The translations under genes were made by a program, and so were the position numbers. 54,530 nt of DNA from Chitinophagaceae bacterium (GTDB taxonomy: Bacteria; Bacteroidota; Bacteroidia; Chitinophagales; Chitinophagaceae). The stretch covers positions 1 to 54,530 of the forward strand of contig CANBSH010000009.1 of the NCBI GenBank assembly GCA_947372105.1. The letters run 5' to 3'. A model generated the notes under the pieces. It worked only from the letters and a program-made list of their open reading frames with translations, did not search any database and was not told the DNA's origin. Below, piece by piece: positions 51,400 through 54,530 of this stretch (within the stretch, counting starts at the first letter, position 1; every line of letters begins with the position of its first letter).

Positions 51400-53553
51400 C
51401 TATTCGTCGTCTTTGATTTTTCCTTTGTTTTTTGCCATTACTTCCTCCGCAATATTATTTGGAGCTGGGTTGTAGTGACTAAATTCCATAGTGGAAGTCG
51501 CACGACCAGAACTTAAAGAACGTAATTGAGTAACATAACCAAACATCTCGCTCAAAGGTACTTTAGCTTTGATAACTTGTAAGTTACCACGGCTATCCAT
51601 CCCTTCTAACATACCACGACGACGGTTTAAGTCACCTGTTACATCTCCCATATATTGATCTGGAGTGACTACTTCTACTTTCATGATGGGCTCTAACAAT
51701 GTTGGTTTTGCTTTTTTACCTGCATTTCTGAAACCAGCTTTAGCACATAATTCAAAAGACATTGCATCAGAATCCACATCATGGTAACTACCATCATATA
51801 CTCTAATCTTCATATTGTTTACAGGATAACCAGCTAACACCCCTGTTGTCATTGCAGATTCAAAACCTTTTGAAATAGCAGGTACAAATTCCTTAGGAAT
51901 AGATCCACCAAATAAATCGTTTTGGAATTGATATGCCTTTTTATCAGGATTTGCAGCTAACCATTCTGCATCAGCAGGTCCAATAGAGAATTGGATATCG
52001 GCAAATTTACCACGACCACCAGATTGTTTTTTCAACACTTCACGGTGTTCGAAAGTAATACCAAATGCTTCTTTGTAAGCTACCTGAGGATTACCTTGGT
52101 TGATTTCCACTTTGAATTCGCGACGCATACGATCCACGATAATTTCTAAGTGTAATTCACCCATACCAGATAAGATAGTTTGACCTGTATCTTCATCTGT
52201 TCTTACTCTTAAAGTAGGATCTTCCTCTACTAACTTAGCAATCGCCATACCCATTTTATCAACGTCAGCTTGAGTTTTAGGCTCTACTGCTACAGAGATA
52301 ACGGGTTCTGGAATAAACATATTTTCAAGAACGATTAAGTGATTCTCATCACATAATGTATCTCCTGTTTTAATTTCTTTAAATCCAACTGCTGCTGCGA
52401 TATCACCTGCTTCGATAAAATCGATTGGGTTTTGTTTGTTCGCAAACATTTTCATGATACGAGAAATACGTTCGTTTTTACCACTACGTACATTTCTTAC
52501 ATAAGAACCTGCATCTAAGTGACCAGAATAACATCTGAAGAACGCTAAACGTCCCACGAATGGATCGGTCATGATTTTAAATGCCAATGCAGCAAATGGT
52601 TCTTTTGCATTTGGTTTACGGTAAACTTTTTCTCCTGTATCAGGATCTGTTCCTTCTGTATCATCTACATCTACTGGAGAAGGCAAATAACGACATACCG
52701 CATCAAGTGCAGTTTGTACTCCTTTATTTTTGAAAGAAGATCCGCACATCATTGGAACGATACTTAAATCGATACAAGCTTTACGAATGGCTTCATGCAC
52801 TTCATCTTCAGAAATGGTATCTGGATTTTCAAAGAATTTTTCCATTAATTTATCATCGTATTCAGCAACGGCTTCAATTAATTGAGCTCTCCAATAATCC
52901 ACATCTTCTTTCATATCATCAGGAATAGGAGTTTCTACATAAGTCATACCTTCTGTAGCATCATCCCAAATAATTCCTTTCATTTTAATTAAATCCACTA
53001 CCCCTTTAAATCCATCTTCAGCACCAATAGGTAATTGTAATGGAACCGCTTTCGCGCCTAACATTTCTCTTACTTGTGTTACAACCATTAAAAAGTCGGC
53101 ACCCGCACGATCCATTTTATTTACGAATCCAATACGAGGAACTTTATAACGATTTGCTTGACGCCAAACTGTTTCTGATTGTGGCTCTACACCATCTACT
53201 GCAGAAAACAAAGCGATCAAACCATCCAATACACGCATAGAACGTTCTACCTCAACGGTAAAATCCACGTGACCTGGAGTATCGATAATGTTGAAATAAT
53301 AATCTTTTGTATTAGCATCTTTTTTACCCAAAGTGGTAGGGAATTGCCATTGACAACTTACCGCTGCAGAAGTAATAGTAATACCTCTTTCTTTTTCTTG
53401 TTCCATCCAATCGGTAGTTGCAGCACCATCATGTACTTCACCAATTTTGTGAATCATACCAGTATAACGTAAGATACGTTCCGTGGTAGTTGTTTTACCG
53501 GCATCAATGTGCGCAGCAATACCAAAGTTTCTTTGTAGTTTTAAATCCGCCAT
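51400..53553 (-). CDS. fusA: Elongation factor G
   Basis: A 717-aa translational GTPase that drives ribosomal translocation and, with RRF, recycling. The G1 motif [10 protein letters not shown] lies at residues 14-23; G3 is DTPGHVDF and G4 is NKMDRAGA. The switch region includes [16 protein letters not shown]. Domain IV with its tip is present ([29 protein letters not shown]). The C-terminus has a short acidic tail (KIKDDE). It follows rpsG but is separated from it by a terminator and a promoter. tuf is not adjacent. Confidence 0.98.
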   Translation of the reverse strand: MADLKLQRNFGIAAHIDAGKTTTTERILRYTGMIHKIGEVHDGAATTDWMEQEKERGITITSAAVSCQWQFPTTLGKKDANTKDYYFNIIDTPGHVDFTVEVERSMRVLDGLIALFSAVDGVEPQSETVWRQANRYKVPRIGFVNKMDRAGADFLMVVTQVREMLGAKAVPLQLPIGAEDGFKGVVDLIKMKGIIWDDATEGMTYVETPIPDDMKEDVDYWRAQLIEAVAEYDDKLMEKFFENPDTISEDEVHEAIRKACIDLSIVPMMCGSSFKNKGVQTALDAVCRYLPSPVDVDDTEGTDPDTGEKVYRKPNAKEPFAALAFKIMTDPFVGRLAFFRCYSGHLDAGSYVRNVRSGKNERISRIMKMFANKQNPIDFIEAGDIAAAVGFKEIKTGDTLCDENHLIVLENMFIPEPVISVAVEPKTQADVDKMGMAIAKLVEEDPTLRVRTDEDTGQTILSGMGELHLEIIVDRMRREFKVEINQGNPQVAYKEAFGITFEHREVLKKQSGGRGKFADIQFSIGPADAEWLAANPDKKAYQFQNDLFGGSIPKEFVPAISKGFESAMTTGVLAGYPVNNMKIRVYDGSYHDVDSDAMSFELCAKAGFRNAGKKAKPTLLEPIMKVEVVTPDQYMGDVTGDLNRRRGMLEGMDSRGNLQVIKAKVPLSEMFGYVTQLRSLSSGRATSTMEFSHYNPAPNNIAEEVMAKNKGKIKDDE

Positions 53554-53620
53554 ATTAGGGTTGTTTATTTTTTTAATACACCGAAAAATTGCTTCCTAAA
53601 AAGCATATTTTTCCGAGGCG

Positions 53621-53628
53621 CAAAGTTA
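53621..53628 (-). promoter_or_regulatory. -7 element of fusA
   Basis: On the minus strand TAACTTTG matches TAnnTTTG, 67 bases before the fusA ATG. No clear -33 partner is seen. It supports independent transcription of fusA from rpsL-rpsG. Confidence 0.5.
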
Positions 53629-53706
53629 ATGATATTAGTAATTGAAAGCCTCATTCTCGAAATATTTTTCAACAAACTATTAGACATTCCTTCCGGGGCA
53701 TAAAAA

Positions 53707-53728
53707 AACCCCAGCCGAAGCTAGGGTT
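53707..53728 (-). terminator. Rho-independent terminator of rpsL-rpsG with a UUCG loop
   Basis: On the minus strand a 9-bp stem (AACCCUAGC and GCUGGGGUU, one U-G pair) closes the very stable tetraloop UUCG and is followed by a run of seven U. It is a strong terminator 40 bases past the rpsG stop. Confidence 0.92.
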
Positions 53729-53768
53729 TCTTTTGTAGTTATATTGGACCGTGTCCCAAAGAACGGGC

Positions 53769-54236
53769 TTACACTTTAAAGTGAGAGAAAGCCTTGTTGG
53801 CTTCAGCCATACGGTGTGTATCTTCTTTTTTCTTGAATGCACCACCTTCACCTTTTGTAGCTGCGATGATTTCATTCGCTAATTTGTCAGCCATTGTTTT
53901 ACCATTACGCTCACGGCTAAAACGTACTAACCATTTCATGCTTAAAGAAATTTTACGATCAGCACGAACTTCAGCAGGGATTTGGAAAGTAGCACCACCA
54001 ATACGACGGCTACGAACTTCTACCGCTGGAGTTACATTCACTACTGCTCTCTTCCACATTTCATATCCATCTTCGCCAGTGAATTTGCTCACTTTGTCTA
54101 ATGCATCATAAAATATTTTGTAAGCTGTAGTTTTTTTACCGTCCAACATGATGTTGTTAATAAAACGAGTCACTGAAACATCGCTGAAACGAGGATCTGG
54201 TGCTAATGGAATCTTTTTAGGTTGTGCTTTACGCAT
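53769..54236 (-). CDS. rpsG: 30S ribosomal protein S7
   Basis: A 155-aa protein that nucleates assembly of the 30S head. It reads [47 protein letters not shown] at the start, then [39 protein letters not shown], and ends with [20 protein letters not shown]. It lies 26 bases downstream of rpsL. Confidence 0.98.
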   Translation of the reverse strand: MRKAQPKKIPLAPDPRFSDVSVTRFINNIMLDGKKTTAYKIFYDALDKVSKFTGEDGYEMWKRAVVNVTPAVEVRSRRIGGATFQIPAEVRADRKISLSMKWLVRFSRERNGKTMADKLANEIIAATKGEGGAFKKKEDTHRMAEANKAFSHFKV

Positions 54237-54262
54237 GTCTAAGTATAATTAGTTGTTAGTTG

Positions 54263-54530
54263 TTATTTCTTTGCTTTTTCCTTTTTTGTACCGTATTTAG
54301 AACGAGACTGCTTACGATCTTTCACCCCTGCAGTATCCAAACTACCACGAACAATATGGTAACGTACCCCTGGCAAATCCTTAACACGACCACCACGGAT
54401 TAAAACGATACTGTGCTCTTGTAAGTTGTGACCTTCACCTGGAATATAGGCAATAACTTCAATCTTATTAGTCAAACGCACTTTCGCTACTTTACGTAAC
54501 GCTGAGTTTGGCTTTTTAGGAGTAGTAGTA
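54263..54530 (-). CDS. rpsL: 30S ribosomal protein S12, 5' end outside window
   Basis: The last 88 or so codons of rpsL are visible. The sequence entering at the edge is [20 protein letters not shown] and continues to [32 protein letters not shown]. The two lysines where streptomycin-resistance changes arise (in TPKKPN and GRVKDLPG) are the sensitive, wild-type residues. A GTG within the frame at 54481 is not the start. S12 helps check codon-anticodon pairing in the decoding site. The gene precedes rpsG. Confidence 0.97.
   Translation of the reverse strand, partial: TTTPKKPNSALRKVAKVRLTNKIEVIAYIPGEGHNLQEHSIVLIRGGRVKDLPGVRYHIVRGSLDTAGVKDRKQSRSKYGTKKEKAKK

Noticed and set aside
53669..53875. 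68-codon minus-strand frame over the rpsG terminator
   Set aside because: It overlaps the end of rpsG in another frame and includes the terminator stem.
1..54530. CRISPR arrays, insertion sequences, prophage or toxin-antitoxin genes
   Set aside because: I looked for regular direct repeats, transposase or integrase motifs and small paired genes and found none; the repeats present are short and explained above.

Overview
The window reads as a chromosomal segment of a low-GC Bacteroidota bacterium, most likely from the Chitinophagales/Chitinophagaceae. The evidence is the ribosomal protein sequences, the bamD-rpoZ and tgt-lptG neighbourhoods, the Rpb6-like omega subunit, DUF4835 and DUF4296 proteins, the general lack of Shine-Dalgarno sequences, and several -7 elements of the form TAnnTTTG. 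It is almost entirely housekeeping sequence. I see no insertion sequence, prophage, CRISPR array or defence island, and no wholly new multigene system.

Layout. 1-4000 (minus): an exported GH3 beta-glucosidase, cut by the window edge, and a GMC flavoprotein with a predicted iron-sulfur motif. 4105-7662 (plus): a compact overlapping operon pxpB-pxpC-pxpA plus an NRAMP-fold transporter, for ATP-dependent 5-oxoproline hydrolysis and probably its uptake. 7662-11447: a terminator, tRNA-Ala(GGC) with an odd partial copy beside it, a eukaryote-like citrate synthase, an LptF/G permease and tgt. 11533-13268 (plus): a membrane glycosyltransferase and rsmG. 13324-20454 (minus): an M1 peptidase, rsmI, purS, pssA, an aminopeptidase P and recG. 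20536-24404 (plus): trpS, a deoxynucleoside kinase, a GlcD-like flavoprotein and an unknown beta-rich exported protein whose start follows a run of ten C. 24481-32161: a LOG-family enzyme, an SSS transporter, an O-methyltransferase, a LysM glucosaminidase, hpt, dnaJ-grpE and an RlmI-like methyltransferase. 32378-39659 (minus): a peroxiredoxin, DUF4296 and DUF4835 proteins, rpoZ, bamD, rpsA (S1), a BaiN-like flavoprotein and map. 39744-54530 (minus): secY and the spc and S10 ribosomal protein clusters, fusA, rpsG and a partial rpsL.

The ribosomal block runs leftward from rpsL. Hairpin terminators separate rpsL-rpsG, fusA, and the long rpsJ-to-secY unit, which has its own canonical promoter. 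The alpha-operon genes (infA, rpmJ, rpsM, rpsK, rpsD, rpoA, rplQ) do not follow secY-map here. The points most worth a second look are: a structured 259-nt gap between rpsJ and rplC; -7 elements placed four bases before the start codons of tgt, the glycosyltransferase and the RlmI-like gene, which suggests leaderless mRNAs; a Tgt without its zinc cysteines; an NRAMP protein without metal-binding motifs tied to 5-oxoprolinase; the C10 tract; and a copy of the tRNA-Ala 5' end interrupted by a 16-bp palindrome.
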